From assembly GCA_963204915.1 (NCBI GenBank), contig CAUJHS010000050.1, positions 1 through 64,000 of the forward strand: a stretch of DNA of 64,000 nucleotides, written 5' to 3'. Source of the stretch: Planctomycetota bacterium. GTDB lineage: Bacteria > Planctomycetota > Planctomycetia > Pirellulales > Pirellulaceae. The notes under the pieces were generated by a model. It had not been told where the DNA came from and made no database searches. It was given only the letters and a program-made list of their open reading frames with translations. Numbering within the stretch: position 1 is the first letter of the stretch; every line of letters begins with the position of its first letter. The position numbers were made by a program, and so were the translations under genes. Below, in pieces: positions 50,974 through 60,492 of the stretch.

Positions 50974-51720
50974 TCATTTCATTTGCTTCGAACGCCGGCG
51001 CTCCCACGCCGCGGCAGGCATCCCGATCAACATCAGCCAAATTATTGATAATGGTTCTGGTACCGTGGACACACGGAAGTAGTCAAAGTCTGCGTCTGAC
51101 GCCACATTGAAGTTTCCATCCCACGCCTGTCGGACCGTGTTGAGTCCAATGTAAGACCAGGGGGTGGCGTTAAATTCCGACCCTCCCCAGGTCCAGTTGA
51201 CGCCATCGGAACTAAACCAGCCCGAATAGATTTGTCCTTGTTTCGTGACGCGAAAATAGGTTTCGTCGGAGGAGAAGGGGAAAAGTCCCCCCACTGAACG
51301 AATCACATCGCCGCCTGCCATCTGAAACGCACGTTGCGACACTCGCCAGAAGTCAAAGGGATTCGTTGACACGAGCGTCGTCGTCGCTAACAAAATTCCT
51401 ACGTCTTGGAAATCGTTGGTCGGGTTAAAGAGGATCCGGGTTTCGACCGTCCAATCTAAATTGGGATCGACCGGTTGTAACAAACGCGGCGCATTCCAGT
51501 TGGAGCCGACAAATAGATCAGATCCGCCGTTCTTTGGCGACGCGGAGATATTGAGAAAGCCGCCGCCGGCAAGAGTAATCGTAGAGTCTGGATTGGGGTT
51601 GACGATGATCCAACCGGGGTCCAATGTCGGCCCGGCGAACTCATCGGAAAAAAGGACTGCGGCGTGGGCGGGAGTCACGGTCTCAACCACCATGGCCACG
51701 GTGAAAATAAGACGCCACAT
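50974..51720 (-). CDS. Secreted PEP-CTERM domain protein, probable exosortase substrate
   Basis: 248 residues from the ATG at 51718-51720. AGGAGG (51727-51732) lies 6 bases before it, whereas the preceding GTG abuts it. The signal peptide is about residues 1-21, with cleavage after AHA. A beta-sandwich domain follows, with LFSDEFAGPTLDPGW, WTVETRILFNPTNDFQDVG, FWRVSQRAFQM and GWFSSDGVNWTW, like concanavalin/DUF1349-type carbohydrate-binding proteins. The C-terminus is a complete PEP-CTERM tail: VPEP at 220-223, a hydrophobic helix (SIIWLMLIGMPAAAW) and ERRRSK. The protein lies opposite in direction to the EPS operon and 50 kb from the exosortase gene. Confidence 0.9.
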   Translation of the reverse strand: MWRLIFTVAMVVETVTPAHAAVLFSDEFAGPTLDPGWIIVNPNPDSTITLAGGGFLNISASPKNGGSDLFVGSNWNAPRLLQPVDPNLDWTVETRILFNPTNDFQDVGILLATTTLVSTNPFDFWRVSQRAFQMAGGDVIRSVGGLFPFSSDETYFRVTKQGQIYSGWFSSDGVNWTWGGSEFNATPWSYIGLNTVRQAWDGNFNVASDADFDYFRVSTVPEPLSIIWLMLIGMPAAAWERRRSKQMK

Positions 51721-52485
51721 CACTCACCTCCTAATCAGTTTATAGAAGATGTTATCAACCTCATTATGCTAATTTGAGCACTGGGATAATCCAGAAATGA
51801 CGTGCGAGGTTACTACTAATGCAGCGGCGCAACTCTTGGTCCCGATAATTGGCGATCTTTGATGTATCCGCGCCTGGCTTTGCCAAGAAGGATCCTGACC
51901 AATTTCGGAGTTTGGCAATGCCGTATCAACGAGAATGAAACGAGTTTTATATAAATGCCGAGATTGATGGAAGCGTTACTCAGCTACGAGCCATGGTGTG
52001 AAAGCTGCGTGACGCCGCCGTTCCGATACGAACCCTTTCGTGAAGAGTCCAAGCGAAGATCTTGGCGATTGGGCATGCGAACCGTTGCACGGATGAACCA
52101 TTAAGCGCGGCGTTTTGCCTTGGCGATGCAACGACCGGAGCAGCGCGAGCCAATATCGCCTTTCGAATTCCACGCGGTTACAAATCATTACCATATCCAT
52201 GGCGACCCGGCTCGCCTCAAACCGCACGACTCGCTCCGCAGGATTTCGCGGTCTACAAGAGACTGCCTATCGCACTGTGCGGCCTCGAGTGATCTCTTCA
52301 CCGAACGGGATGGACGTCGTTGTGCGATTCAAAGAGTTCCTCGCTACCTCTGAACATGTCAAGTGTCGGACGTTGGTTTTCGCTTTAAGTGGCTAGCATC
52401 CAGGTGTCCGGTGAAGCGGACTTCGGCTCTGCGGGGACGCAAGCCAACGAGGAATATTCGGATCGACGGTGCGCCGAAGCGCACG

Positions 52486-52527
52486 GGCCCCTGAGCGGCT
52501 GGTCTGCTTGGGGGCCGCTTTCTTTTC
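52486..52527 (+). terminator. Terminator-like hairpin with T-rich tail
   Basis: GGCCCC-tg-AGC, loop GGCTGGTCT, GCT-tg-GGGGCC, then GCTTTCTTTT. A nine-pair stem with a symmetrical internal loop and a T-rich tail. No plus-strand gene is seen upstream, so its use is uncertain. Confidence 0.3.
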
Positions 52528-52570
52528 CGCTCCTTCGGACACCGGAGCTATGCCTTAAAAATCGTGGGGC

Positions 52571-52587
52571 CTGGGGCGGAGCCCCAG
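52571..52587 (-). terminator. GC-rich hairpin beyond the IS110 transposase end
   Basis: CTGGGGC, loop GGA, GCCCCAG is a perfect 7-pair stem. On the minus strand a T5 run follows about 10 bases later, so it could stop transcription from the IS110 side. A second perfect 8-pair hairpin (GGGCCGCC / GGCGGCCC) is at 52643-52664. Confidence 0.35.
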
Positions 52588-52711
52588 CTTGAGCTTTCGA
52601 TCGCCGACGTCGAACGGCTGATAGGTAAATGAAGGTTTAATGGGGCCGCCCCGCCGGGCGGCCCGCCTCATGAACGTTGGCTTTGAGAATCCACGTTCTA
52701 TCCCGCGGATG

Positions 52712-53897
52712 CTATCGGGCGAGATCGACGTCGGAATAAAGCTCCGCTACGAAGTCCTTCAGCTTCCGGTCCTTGAGCATCCGCTGCTCGCCCGCGGCCA
52801 GTCCCTCCTGGGCCGATGGACGCAAGCTCGCCGTCAGCTTGCGGACCTTCGTCGTCCTGCCGCAAGGAGCACGCTTCAAGGCCGTGAACTTCTCCGCCAT
52901 CAGCGCCGGCTTGGCGTAGCGATACGGCTCGTTGTGCCTGAGCATCAGGCAAGCGATCGTGACCAGCTTGCGCGCCGTCGCTACGATCGCCACTTGGCGC
53001 TTCTCGCGCTTCGCCAGACGGCGGAAGCAAGCGCCCAGCGGGCCAGGATGTCGCGCCACGTGCTGACAGGATTCGGTCAGCAGCCAATGAGCCTGGCTGT
53101 TGCCGGCTTTGATGATGCGGCCGCGGTAGCCGTGATGGCCCGACTGCCGCGTGATCGGCGCCAGTCCCAGAGAGGACGCGGCAAGGTCACCGTCACGAAA
53201 GCGGTGAACATCGCCCAGCGCTGCGAGCAGGCCGATCGCTACGACGTGGCTTACGCCAGGAAGCGTCATCGGCAGACGCACGCGCGGCTCGGCGCTAGCG
53301 ATGCCGATCAGTTGCTCATCGAGCGAGGCGAGTTCCTTCTCGACAGCCGCCAACCGCCGCACCCCGCTGTGGAGAAGCAACCGTGTCGTAGGCGGTAGCT
53401 CCAATGGCGCTAGCCAGGCCATTCTCGTCTTGGTCCACAGCACCTTGCACGGCGGGCGAATCAGCAGACGCGCCACGAGGCGCTGAATGCGATTCTTGCG
53501 CCGTGTTCGCTGGGTCATCAGCCCAGTTCGGTGGGTGATCAAGACGCGGAGCCTTTGGGTCTGCTCGTCCGCCTGCTATACCCGAGGCAAGTAATCGCAG
53601 CAGCTGCGCCAGCACCTCGGTGTCCAATTTGTCGGTCTTGATCTTGGTCTCGGCGATGGCTTTCGTCTTAAGCGGATTGCTGACGACTACCTCCGCCACG
53701 AAGGAACGGAGAATTTCGACCACGGGCCAAGTATTGCTCGTGGCCTCCAAGGCGACGCGTTCCGACTTCTTCAGGCGCTGGCGGGCGAAACGCTTCAGCG
53801 CTGCCCGGTCGCAGTCCGCACGACCTCGAAACAAGACCTTGCCCTTTCCATCAAGGACGCAAGCCTCAAGGAAGTGTTTGTGAACATCGAGTCCGGC
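52712..53897 (-). pseudogene. IS110-family transposase, inactivated
   Basis: The N-terminal RuvC-like DEDD part reads GLDVHKHFLEACVLDGKGKV, then ALEATSNTWPVVEILRSFV and KTKAIAETKIKTDKLDTEVL. The C-terminal Transposase_20 part reads MTLPGVSHVVAIGLLAALGD, FASSLGLAPITRQSG-like AASSLGLAPITRQSG, and RGRIIKAGNSQAHWLL. Damage: no start codon (a TAG stands where the start should be, 53898-53900), a one-base frameshift near 53,598, and W-to-TAG in DYLPRV-stop-QADEQTQ. The element cannot make active transposase. The non-coding end that would encode its guide (bridge) RNA seems largely lost upstream. Confidence 0.88.
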
Positions 53898-53960
53898 CTA
53901 ACGAGCCCTAGCGCGGTCCTCCACATAACAGGTGTGGACAAGTGGAACTCGCCGAGCGAG

Positions 53961-54300
53961 TCAGGGCCGAACGGCAACGACCTCCTCGAGCTTAAAGCCC
54001 GGTAGGTTCTGCTTTTCGTTGGACCCTTTCTCACGGACAAAGGCGATGATGTGATGCACGACGTCCCAATTGCCCGGCCGCGCTTCCGACGCCTGCACCT
54101 ACATGTCGCTCTCGAAGTTGGCGGGCGTCACAAAGTACTGGTAGACGACCGCCCCCTCGGCCTGCACGGTGAATTCTTCGGGCATGCTCAGCACCAGACG
54201 CGGCTCCCCAATCATCCAGCCCTCGGCGTACGTGCGCGGCTCGGGCAGGTCTTTCGGATCGCCCAACGGCTTAGCAGGTAAATTCCCGGTAATGACAGGC
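53961..54300 (-). pseudogene. Fragment of a secreted copper-monooxygenase-like planctomycete protein
   Basis: The minus strand reads LGDPKDLPEPRTYAEGWMIG, then MPEEFTVQAEGAVVYQYFVT, stop, VQASEARPGNWDVVHHIIAF. This matches the pattern of large planctomycete secreted proteins with a Cu2-monooxygenase C-like fold (usual form D-K-W-V-Q-A-x-E-x-R-P-G-N, then V-V-H-H). The Trp codon is TAG here (54099-54101). Both ends of the gene are missing, and IS110 sequence follows directly. Between 54,300 and 54,386 I see only the ECF gene's upstream DNA. Confidence 0.6.
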
Positions 54301-54386
54301 GTTCAATCTCGCACGGCTTGCCATGCGCGGCTGTATCGCCGCGGGGGTGTAATGACAGCAGAACGTCGCTCGATTATCCTACCGGC

Positions 54387-54941
54387 ATGAGCGAGGTCAC
54401 CGTGATTCTGTCGCGTTTGGATCGGGGAGATGCGGACGCGGCGCGGGAGTTGATTCCGCTGGTCTATGCAGAGCTGCGGCAAATTGCCGCTTGCCAAATG
54501 GCGCAGGAGCGGCCGGACCATAGTTTGCAGCCGACGGCCCTGGTTCACGAAGCGTATTTGCGGCTGATCGGGGCGGAGGGCCTGCCCTCCTTCGCCAACC
54601 GGCGGCATTTCTTTGGGGCCGCAGCGGAAGCGATGCGGCGAATTCTCATCGATCATGCGCGAGGCAAGCAGCGGGAAAAGCGGGGCGGAACATGGCAACG
54701 CGTGGAACTGCCCGAGGTATGCGCCCCCGCTGCCGATGAAGACCTGCTGGCGGTGGCCCAAGCCCTCCCGCGGCTGGCGGCCGACGATCCGGTTGCAGCC
54801 GAAGTGGTCGATCTCAAATGCTTTGCCGGCCTGGGTCGCGAATCTATAGCGGATTTGTTGGGGATCAGCGTCCACGAGGTGCGTCAGAAGTGGGCCTACG
54901 CCCGAGCCTGGTTACGGGTAGCGGTTGAGGAGAGATCCTGA
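54387..54941 (+). CDS. ECF-family RNA polymerase sigma factor (TIGR02999-like)
   Basis: 184 residues from ATG 54387. Region 2 is ELIPLVYAELRQIAACQMAQ with HEAYLRLIG and FFGAAAEAMRRILIDHARGK; region 4 is VVDLKCFAGLGRESIADLLGISVHEVRQKW, quoted here as two pieces, LKCFAGLGRESIADLLGIS and VHEVRQKWAYARAWL. This is the group found in front of Ser/Thr kinase genes in planctomycetes. No anti-sigma gene is adjacent; control by the downstream kinase is the expected alternative. The kinase starts 148 bases after its stop. Confidence 0.88.
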   Translation: MSEVTVILSRLDRGDADAARELIPLVYAELRQIAACQMAQERPDHSLQPTALVHEAYLRLIGAEGLPSFANRRHFFGAAAEAMRRILIDHARGKQREKRGGTWQRVELPEVCAPAADEDLLAVAQALPRLAADDPVAAEVVDLKCFAGLGRESIADLLGISVHEVRQKWAYARAWLRVAVEERS

Positions 54942-55089
54942 AATTTTGCGCGCCGGAATCGGCGGCCATGGCGCATGGATGGATGAGGTGTTGGAGTCGC
55001 GGCTTTAGCCGGTGTTCGTGCCGGTTCAAGCCGGAATTCCAACGAAAATGCACCCAGGCGCGGAAGAACCGATAACGTGGAGATGGCCG

Positions 55090-58000
55090 ATGTCTCAACC
55101 GGACCCCCGAATCCAGCCGTTGTTTCTGGCCGCCTTAGAGCTTCCGCCGCAGCGGCGGGGCGAGTTCCTGGACAGCCAGTGCGGGCAGGACGCCGAGCTA
55201 CGCCGTCGTCTCGACCAACTTCTGGAAGCGCACTTGGCCAGCGGCTTTCTTCAGGCGTCGGACACGGGGGGACCGACGCTGGCCCCGTCTCGCGTGCAAC
55301 GCGGCGTCACGCTGGCTGGGCGATACCGGCTGCTGGAGTTAATCGGCGAGGGGGGCATGGGCGCCGTGTGGTTGGCGGAGCAATCTCAACCCGTGCGGCG
55401 CAAGGTCGCGATCAAGCTGATCAAGCCGGGCATGGATTCGCGTCAGGTTTTGGCCCGCTTCGAAGCCGAGCGGCAAGCGCTGGCGCTGATGGACCATCCC
55501 AGCATCGCCAAAATCTACGACGGCGGCGTGACCGAGGAAGGCCGCCCCTTCTTTGCCATGGAGTATGTCAAAGGCATCCCGATTACGGAGTATTGCGACC
55601 GGGCCAAACTCCCGATCAGCGAGCGGCTTAAGCTGTTTCTGCCGGTCTGCCAGGCGGTGCAGCACGCCCACCAGAAGGGAGTCATTCATCGCGACCTGAA
55701 GCCGTCGAACATTTTGGTCTGCTTGTACGACGGTCAGCCGGCGCCGAAGGTGATCGATTTTGGCCTGGCCAAGGCCGTGAGCCAGCCGCTGACCGAGATG
55801 ACGCTGTTTACCGCCCACGGGGTGATGGTGGGGACGCCGCTGTACATGAGCCCCGAGCAAGCGGAGTTCAATAATCTCGACGTCGATACGCGTTCCGATG
55901 TCTATTCGTTGGGCGTGATCCTCTATGAGCTGCTCACTGGCGCCACGCCGCTGGAAAAGCAGCAACTCAAACAAGCGGCGTTCGCCGAAGTGCTGCGATT
56001 GATCAAGGAAGAGGAGCCGCCGCGGCCCAGCACGCGGCTGAGCGCAAGCGCGAGCCTACCGGCGCTTGCCGCGCAGCGGGGTCTGGCGCCCGCGCAGCTC
56101 AGCCGGCTCGTGCGCGGCGACCTCGATTGGATCGTGATGAAGTCGCTGGAGAAGGAACGCGGCCGACGTTATGAAACCGCCAGCGGCCTGGCGCGCGACG
56201 TCGAGCGGTATCTTCAAGACGAGCCGGTCGAAGCCTGCCCGCCCACGCTCGGTTATCGGCTGCGCAAGTCGATCCGCAAGAACCAGCGGCTGCTGGCCAC
56301 GGGCGCCGCGATCGGAACGATTTGCCTGGTCGCCCTGCTGGGCGTGGCCGCGAGCGTCGGTTGGGCCCTTCGCGACCAGCAAGCGCGGAGGAGTGTCGTG
56401 GAGCGCAGGGTTGAGCAGGCCCTGGACGACGCCGCCGCGGCCGTCAAGCGAGGAAGCCTGGACGCCGCCAACGAAGCGGTGAATCACGCGCAAGGCGTGT
56501 TGGCCACGGCGACGGCGAGCCCCGAATTGGAGGCCCACGTTCGTCAATGGAAGACCGACCTGGAACTGGTGCGAAACCTTGACGCCGTGCAATTGGAAAA
56601 GGCCCGCCGCGTAACCGATCAAGGCTTTGATCGCCCCCGCGTGTCGGCCCAATACGCGAGAGCTTTTCACGACGCCGGCTACGATCCGCTTCGGGACGAC
56701 TTCAGCCGCCTAACCGGCTCGCCGATTCAAGCCCAGGCGGCCGCGGCGCTCGACGATTGGGCCGAGCTCGCCGACGGCGCCGCGGCGGTCAAGCTCCGGG
56801 AGGCAGCCGCGAAACTCGATCCGCACGATTATTCCAGTTCGCTGCGCAGGGCGCTGGCGAAAGACGACCAGGCGGAATTGAGATCGCTGCTTGCCAAGGA
56901 CCCGGTGCACGAACTTCCGCCGGTCACCATCGTGCGGGCCGTGCAGCGGTTGCGGGACGCCGACCGCCACACCATCGCGATTGCCGTCCTGGAGAAAGCG
57001 CACGAGCGGCATCCCCAGGACTTCTGGATCGCGCGCGAGCTCGGCCAGGCGTTGTTCGCCAAGGATCGCCCGGCCCGCGCTGTGGGTTATTTGCGCGGCG
57101 CCCTGGAAATTTTCTCGGACAGTCCCGCGACCCGCAACCTGCTGGGATGCACCTACATCGCGACCTCGCAGCTTGAAGATGCGGAGCGCGAATTTCGCGC
57201 CGCCGTTCAATTGCAACCCGACTACGCCGCGGCGCAGCACAATCTCGCGTTCGTGCTGTTGCGGCGGCAACGCTACGACGACGCCGCGGCCGCCATGCAG
57301 CGCACGCTTCAAGCCGCTCCGGACGATACGGCTTCGTATCTCGTTCAATCGTCGCTGGCGGCGGCCGCCGGCAACACGGACGAGGCCTTGGAGGCCGCTC
57401 GCCAGGCCTTGCGATTGTCGCCGGAGGATTGGTTGGTCAACGCCAACTACCTGGCGTTGGTACCGGCGGCCAAGCTCGAAGACGATTGCCGCCGAGCCAT
57501 TGCGGTCGAACCCAAAGACGCTCGGCATTTTCGGCTGCTCGGCGACGCTCTTTCGCTGCGTAAACAACCGAAGGAGGCTCAGGAGGCGTATGAAACCGCG
57601 ATTCGCCTGCGTCAGGATGATTTCCTGGCCGAAACGAACCTCGCACTGCTGTTGCTTTCCAACCAACGATTCGACGAAGCGGAAGTCCACGCCAACAAAG
57701 CGATCGAATTGAACGCCGATTGCACCATGGCGCGGCTGTGCCTGGCGATGGCCCAGTACGGCAAGAGCCAGTTGCCGCAGTGCCGGCGGACGCTGGACGC
57801 CGCAATCGAGCGCGACCCCTATTTCACCTTCAGCCACCTCCTGCTCGGCATGCTGCTGCGGGGACAAGGCAACCTGGAGACCACGCTGCTCGCCAACCGC
57901 AAAGCGATGCTCTATCAGGTCCAGGGAGCGCAATTTGGAGTGGGCGTATTGCGCGGCGACAAGTGGCTCTCCTTGCCGCTCAGCGACGACTTGATGACGT

Positions 58001-59961
58001 GGGCCTCGGCCGAGAAGAAATTTCGAAAGACGCCCTCGCCGGAGCAGGACGCCGCCAGCGCCGAACGCACGGCCCGAGCGGAATTGCAGCGCGCCCCCGA
58101 CAGTCCGCAGGCGCTGGTCAACCTGGCGCGGGCATTAGTAAGGCAGAATAAGCCGGTCGAAGCCGAGGCCCTGGCCCGGCAGGCGCTGGAGTTGGACCAA
58201 GGCAATGCGGCCGCCCACGTGGTGATCGGCATGGCGTTCTTCGCCCGCCAGGACTACTCGAGCGCCGAGACCTGGTTGAAGCGGGCGATCGAAGCGGACG
58301 GCGGCAACGCCGAGGCGTACGCTTTATTTGCGATCATTGCCGAGGCGCAGGGACGGCCGGCCGAGGCCGACGCGGCCTTTCGCCAGGCCGTTCAACGGGA
58401 TCCCGTAAAGGCGGATTATCCCTGGTGGCTGGCCAAGCTGCAAATGAAGCGAGGAGAGTTTGACTCCGCGGAGGCCAGCCTGCAAGAGGCGGTCCGTCGC
58501 GACGGGAATAATGCATTGCTGCTGTTTGACCATGCAACCGTCCTGCGGCAGCTCGGCCGCGCCAGCGAGGCCGATCGAACGCTCGAGGCAGCGAAACGGC
58601 TGAATCCCGGTTTTGTCTCCCAGCTGCCGCAGCTCGGAGGCGCCAGCGCCGTCCAAGGCATGTTTTGGCAGGCCGAGCAAGCTTTCAAGCAGGCCATCGC
58701 CTGGAATATCGACGTTAACACCTCCCAGATGAACCTGGTGCTGCTGCAGCTGCTTGCCGAAGATCGCCAGGGCTACGTCAGCACCTGCCGCGCGATGCTC
58801 GAGCAATCCGGCGAGACGGCCAATCCCGTGGAGGCCCGCCAGACGGCGCATGCGTGCCTTCTGCAGCCGGACATCATCGGCGACTTACAACAGCATCAGA
58901 AACTGCTGCAGACCGCCAAGCGCGGCGTGCAAACGATGCTCACCAACCGCGAGCGCGCCTTGTGGACGTATCGGACCGGCGATTACGCCGCCACGCTCGC
59001 GCTCTGTCGCCAGAATCTGGCCGTCGAACGCGATCGCGACACCTGGGGCTATTATGAAATCCACCATCGCCTGATCGAAGCGATGTCGCTGGCGCAGCTT
59101 GGCCGCGGCGCCGAAGCGGAATTCTCCTACTGCGCCGCCTGCCGGCTGGCCGATGCGAAAGCTCCGCAACGGGAACACTATCCCGGCGGGACGTGGGTCG
59201 ATTGGGCGATCTTCGAAGTCACTCGCCGCGAAGCCGAAAAGACGCTGGGCTTACCAGCCAACCCCGCCTGGCGCGAGGTCGCCAAGCGCGCCGTCGTTCA
59301 CCTGTCGCGCGGCGAGCACGAGCAAGCCGCCTCGGCATTCGCCGAAACCTGCGCCGCGCCCGGCTCCGACAGCACCGCCTGGATGCACGCCGCGGCCGCA
59401 CGCCTGATCGTCGACGACCAGGCCGGTTATCGCGAGCTGTGCCAAAAAATGCTCGCGAGATTTTCCGCCAGCGACGATCACTACGAGTTGGAGCGGCTTT
59501 CGAAGGTGTGTGCGATTCTGCCCGACGCCGTCGAACCGGCGGATTTTCCCATCGATCAGCTGACCGCGGCGATCGACGATCCCAAGACATCCGCCGGTTC
59601 GCGTCTTTGGCTGCGGCTGGCCCGAGCGCTGGCCGCCTACCGGCAAGGCGACCATCGCATGGCGATTGCCGACACCGAGTGGATTCGTTCCGCGGACGGC
59701 AAACCGCCGCGCGCTGCCCTCGGCATGGCCTTGGCCGTCGGCGCTCTGGCCCACCATAGCTTGGGAGAAGACGATCTCGCCGCACAACGTTTGACGGCAG
59801 CCAACGAGCTGCTCGATTCCATTCTGCGGCGCGAGGGCGGCAAAACCGACTATGCCCGGCTGGTCGCCAAGGAAACCGACTGGCTGGATCTGACGTTTGC
59901 GGACGTGGTTCGTCAGCAGGCGGCGACTGTCGCCATGTCAAATGCCACGAACGCTAAGTGA
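55090..59961 (+). CDS. Transmembrane Ser/Thr protein kinase with long C-terminal TPR domain
   Basis: 1623 residues from ATG 55090 (the frame upstream is less likely to be used). The Hanks-type kinase has the G-loop GEGGMGAVW (about 86-94), VAIKLI (Lys109), HRDLKPSN (200-207), DFG (223-225), GTPLYMSPEQ and DTRSDVYSLGVILYELL, all catalytic residues present. A transmembrane helix at about 401-428 (AAIGTICLVALLGVAASVGW) leads to about 1,150 residues dominated by TPR repeats, presumably extracytoplasmic. Paired with the ECF sigma factor upstream, it probably senses an envelope signal and phosphorylates the sigma factor or its partners. No link to the EPS genes is shown by sequence. Confidence 0.92.
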   Translation: MSQPDPRIQPLFLAALELPPQRRGEFLDSQCGQDAELRRRLDQLLEAHLASGFLQASDTGGPTLAPSRVQRGVTLAGRYRLLELIGEGGMGAVWLAEQSQPVRRKVAIKLIKPGMDSRQVLARFEAERQALALMDHPSIAKIYDGGVTEEGRPFFAMEYVKGIPITEYCDRAKLPISERLKLFLPVCQAVQHAHQKGVIHRDLKPSNILVCLYDGQPAPKVIDFGLAKAVSQPLTEMTLFTAHGVMVGTPLYMSPEQAEFNNLDVDTRSDVYSLGVILYELLTGATPLEKQQLKQAAFAEVLRLIKEEEPPRPSTRLSASASLPALAAQRGLAPAQLSRLVRGDLDWIVMKSLEKERGRRYETASGLARDVERYLQDEPVEACPPTLGYRLRKSIRKNQRLLATGAAIGTICLVALLGVAASVGWALRDQQARRSVVERRVEQALDDAAAAVKRGSLDAANEAVNHAQGVLATATASPELEAHVRQWKTDLELVRNLDAVQLEKARRVTDQGFDRPRVSAQYARAFHDAGYDPLRDDFSRLTGSPIQAQAAAALDDWAELADGAAAVKLREAAAKLDPHDYSSSLRRALAKDDQAELRSLLAKDPVHELPPVTIVRAVQRLRDADRHTIAIAVLEKAHERHPQDFWIARELGQALFAKDRPARAVGYLRGALEIFSDSPATRNLLGCTYIATSQLEDAEREFRAAVQLQPDYAAAQHNLAFVLLRRQRYDDAAAAMQRTLQAAPDDTASYLVQSSLAAAAGNTDEALEAARQALRLSPEDWLVNANYLALVPAAKLEDDCRRAIAVEPKDARHFRLLGDALSLRKQPKEAQEAYETAIRLRQDDFLAETNLALLLLSNQRFDEAEVHANKAIELNADCTMARLCLAMAQYGKSQLPQCRRTLDAAIERDPYFTFSHLLLGMLLRGQGNLETTLLANRKAMLYQVQGAQFGVGVLRGDKWLSLPLSDDLMTWASAEKKFRKTPSPEQDAASAERTARAELQRAPDSPQALVNLARALVRQNKPVEAEALARQALELDQGNAAAHVVIGMAFFARQDYSSAETWLKRAIEADGGNAEAYALFAIIAEAQGRPAEADAAFRQAVQRDPVKADYPWWLAKLQMKRGEFDSAEASLQEAVRRDGNNALLLFDHATVLRQLGRASEADRTLEAAKRLNPGFVSQLPQLGGASAVQGMFWQAEQAFKQAIAWNIDVNTSQMNLVLLQLLAEDRQGYVSTCRAMLEQSGETANPVEARQTAHACLLQPDIIGDLQQHQKLLQTAKRGVQTMLTNRERALWTYRTGDYAATLALCRQNLAVERDRDTWGYYEIHHRLIEAMSLAQLGRGAEAEFSYCAACRLADAKAPQREHYPGGTWVDWAIFEVTRREAEKTLGLPANPAWREVAKRAVVHLSRGEHEQAASAFAETCAAPGSDSTAWMHAAAARLIVDDQAGYRELCQKMLARFSASDDHYELERLSKVCAILPDAVEPADFPIDQLTAAIDDPKTSAGSRLWLRLARALAAYRQGDHRMAIADTEWIRSADGKPPRAALGMALAVGALAHHSLGEDDLAAQRLTAANELLDSILRREGGKTDYARLVAKETDWLDLTFADVVRQQAATVAMSNATNAK

Positions 59962-60191
59962 TTCAACCGTCGGCAACCGCGCCGTCTGGCAGCGTGGCGC
60001 CCCGGCGCTTGGAAGGTTGCGGTTTGCCCGATTCCCGCCGGAGCAGGCTTTTCGGCAACCTCCGTTCCCAGGTCCGGCCCCGGCGGCAGGCCGATTTAGC
60101 CGTTGCCGTCGAGCTCGTAGGGCATGCGCGTCGCGCCAGCGCATTGAAGCCGGCGTTCTGTGTAAAGAACTTGTGAATCACGAATGTGATT
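59962..60191 (+). other. Spacer between convergent genes
   Basis: 230 bases between the kinase stop and the end of the minus-strand small gene. No gene and no clear terminator with T-run seen. Confidence 0.4.
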
Positions 60192-60464
60192 CTAAGCTGG
60201 TTCAATTCCCATTCGCCGGCGAATGTGCTCCTCCAGCACGGCGCGGTATTCTTCGATTTCCACATCGCGCTCGCAGCAGACCAGCATCAACGAACCATCG
60301 GAGCGGAAGTTGCCGTCCCAGGCGATCACACGCTCATCGCTCCACGTGGGATCATACTGGCGCAGTCGCGCCTCGCTGAAGCGGGAAAAATACGCCCGTA
60401 AGTTGATGTCGGTCTCGTCGGGGCGGCCGTCGAGCGGTCGTTCCAGGTCGGCTTCGTTCATCAT
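60192..60464 (-). CDS. Small protein of unknown function downstream of the cytochrome
   Basis: 90 residues from the ATG at 60462-60464 (a second ATG follows at once). AGGAG at 60469-60473 supports this start, and the longer open frame is not needed. The protein is charged and soluble: [40 protein letters not shown]. No known domain recognised. It lies 28 bases after the hexaheme cytochrome gene and is probably in its operon. Confidence 0.65.
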   Translation of the reverse strand: MMNEADLERPLDGRPDETDINLRAYFSRFSEARLRQYDPTWSDERVIAWDGNFRSDGSLMLVCCERDVEIEEYRAVLEEHIRRRMGIEPA

Positions 60465-60492
60465 GGGTCTCCTGTGGCGGGCATCGCTTGGA

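Larger units (their letters stand above)
51721..52711 (+). other. Gene-free stretch between the PEP-CTERM gene and the IS110 relic
   Basis: Almost 1 kb with no convincing gene on either strand; short open frames have no recognisable motifs. It holds the PEP-CTERM gene's upstream region, a terminator-like hairpin at 52486-52527 and two GC-rich hairpins at 52571-52587 and 52643-52664. Probably old scar tissue plus the end of the IS110 element. Confidence 0.4.

Noticed and set aside
51976-52227. 83-codon minus-strand open frame in the spacer after the PEP-CTERM gene
   Set aside because: No ribosome site, no recognisable motif, and odd composition; not supportable as a gene.
55339-57933. Minus-strand open frames of 200-400 codons across the kinase-TPR gene
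   Set aside because: High-GC antisense shadows; the plus strand carries a complete kinase and TPR repeats.
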